A stretch of DNA of 6,672 nt, from the NCBI GenBank assembly GCA_029937205.1, contig JAPYQV010000158.1:1-6672 (forward strand). The letters run 5' to 3'. Below are positions 6,441 through 6,672 of this stretch, one piece after another (positions within the stretch are counted from its first letter, which is position 1; each line of letters begins with the position of its first letter). The notes under the pieces were generated by a model. That model had not been told where the DNA came from and did not search any database. It was given only the letters and a program-made list of their open reading frames with translations. This DNA is from Alphaproteobacteria bacterium. Its GTDB lineage: Bacteria; Pseudomonadota; Alphaproteobacteria; UBA828. The translations under genes and the position numbers were made by a program.

Positions 6441-6672
6441 ATTGTCGGCCGAGTGATTTAGCGTGCTGATATGCTTGAATAAATTAACAAGCGAAATGCG
6501 GATCTGAAAAGCAAAAACAAGACGCTGCGGGCGCAGCAAATGCAGATCGAATATTTACAGAAAGACACCGAAGAAGCCTTCATGGTGTCGATCCGCCTGC
6601 TCGCCCGTGCCGCTGAAGTGCATGACGAGGACACCGGCAATCACATCATCAGATGCAACGAATACGCCTTCC
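6441..6672 (+). pseudogene. coiled-coil linker and start of the HD-GYP domain, cut off from the GAF half by in-frame stops (3' end beyond the window)
   Basis: The frame of the upstream GAF ORF continues without indel: IVGRVI, stop, RADMLE, stop, then INKRNADLKSKNKTL, RAQQMQIEYLQKD, and EEAFMVSIRLLARAAEVHDE followed by DTGNHIIRCNEYAF at the edge. The linker is a heptad helix: I6483, L6504, L6525 and I6546 are exactly 21 bases apart. LLARAAEVHDEDTGNHIIR is the beginning of HD-GYP phosphodiesterases, which hydrolyse cyclic di-GMP; the metal-binding HD and GYP motifs would lie off the window. The stops are TAA 6438, TAG 6459 and TAA 6480. Each becomes Gln, Glu or Lys by one base change. A restart at ATG 6540 would include the HD domain, but it has no visible ribosome-binding site. 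Most likely this is a decaying gene. Confidence 0.75.

Noticed and set aside
6438..6482. Genome-wide reassignment of TAA/TAG to glutamine
   Set aside because: The 64-residue gene (TAA), Sel1 gene (TAA) and SDR relic (TAG) end at TAR codons in sensible places, and the GAF and linker regions use CAA/CAG for Gln.

Overview
The window looks like a piece of an alphaproteobacterial chromosome. The evidence is the GC-rich coding sequence, the short 69-residue cold-shock protein followed by a small basic protein, the RhlE-type helicase, and the style of the LysR, SDR and HD-GYP genes. This is a judgement from protein style only, with no database search. I see no phage, insertion sequence, CRISPR array, tRNA or rRNA.

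Layout, left to right: a LysR-family regulator (minus strand, cut by the left edge) diverges from a 69-codon remnant of a PPOX-type FMN-binding protein. A strong hairpin separates that remnant from a convergent DEAD-box RNA helicase of the RhlE type (minus strand). A 557-base gene-free stretch follows, rich in hairpins, and leads into a cold-shock protein gene with a long structured leader and its own terminator. Next is a 64-residue basic/acidic small protein with a TTG start. Then come a 3'-terminal scrap of an SDR dehydrogenase gene (minus), a secreted Sel1-repeat protein broken by a single-base frameshift (plus), and an intact SDR dehydrogenase (minus) with a palindromic operator candidate at its promoter. 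The window ends in a GAF/HD-GYP signalling gene (plus), cut by the right edge and interrupted by three in-frame stop codons.

Functionally, the centre reads as a cold/RNA-structure cluster: a helicase and an RNA chaperone transcribed away from each other, each with structured leader sequence. The LysR/PPOX pair has the usual layout of a regulator facing its target, but the target seems to have lost its catalytic middle. The right half carries an unusual amount of decay for so short a stretch: an SDR scrap, a frameshifted Sel1 gene, and a signalling gene with three stops.

The most striking observation is that the three stops in the GAF/HD-GYP linker (6438, 6459, 6480) are all TAR, all in the original frame, and exactly seven codons apart. 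They fall on the same position of a coiled-coil heptad, and the reading frame is otherwise continuous into the HD domain. I found no convincing new multi-gene system.
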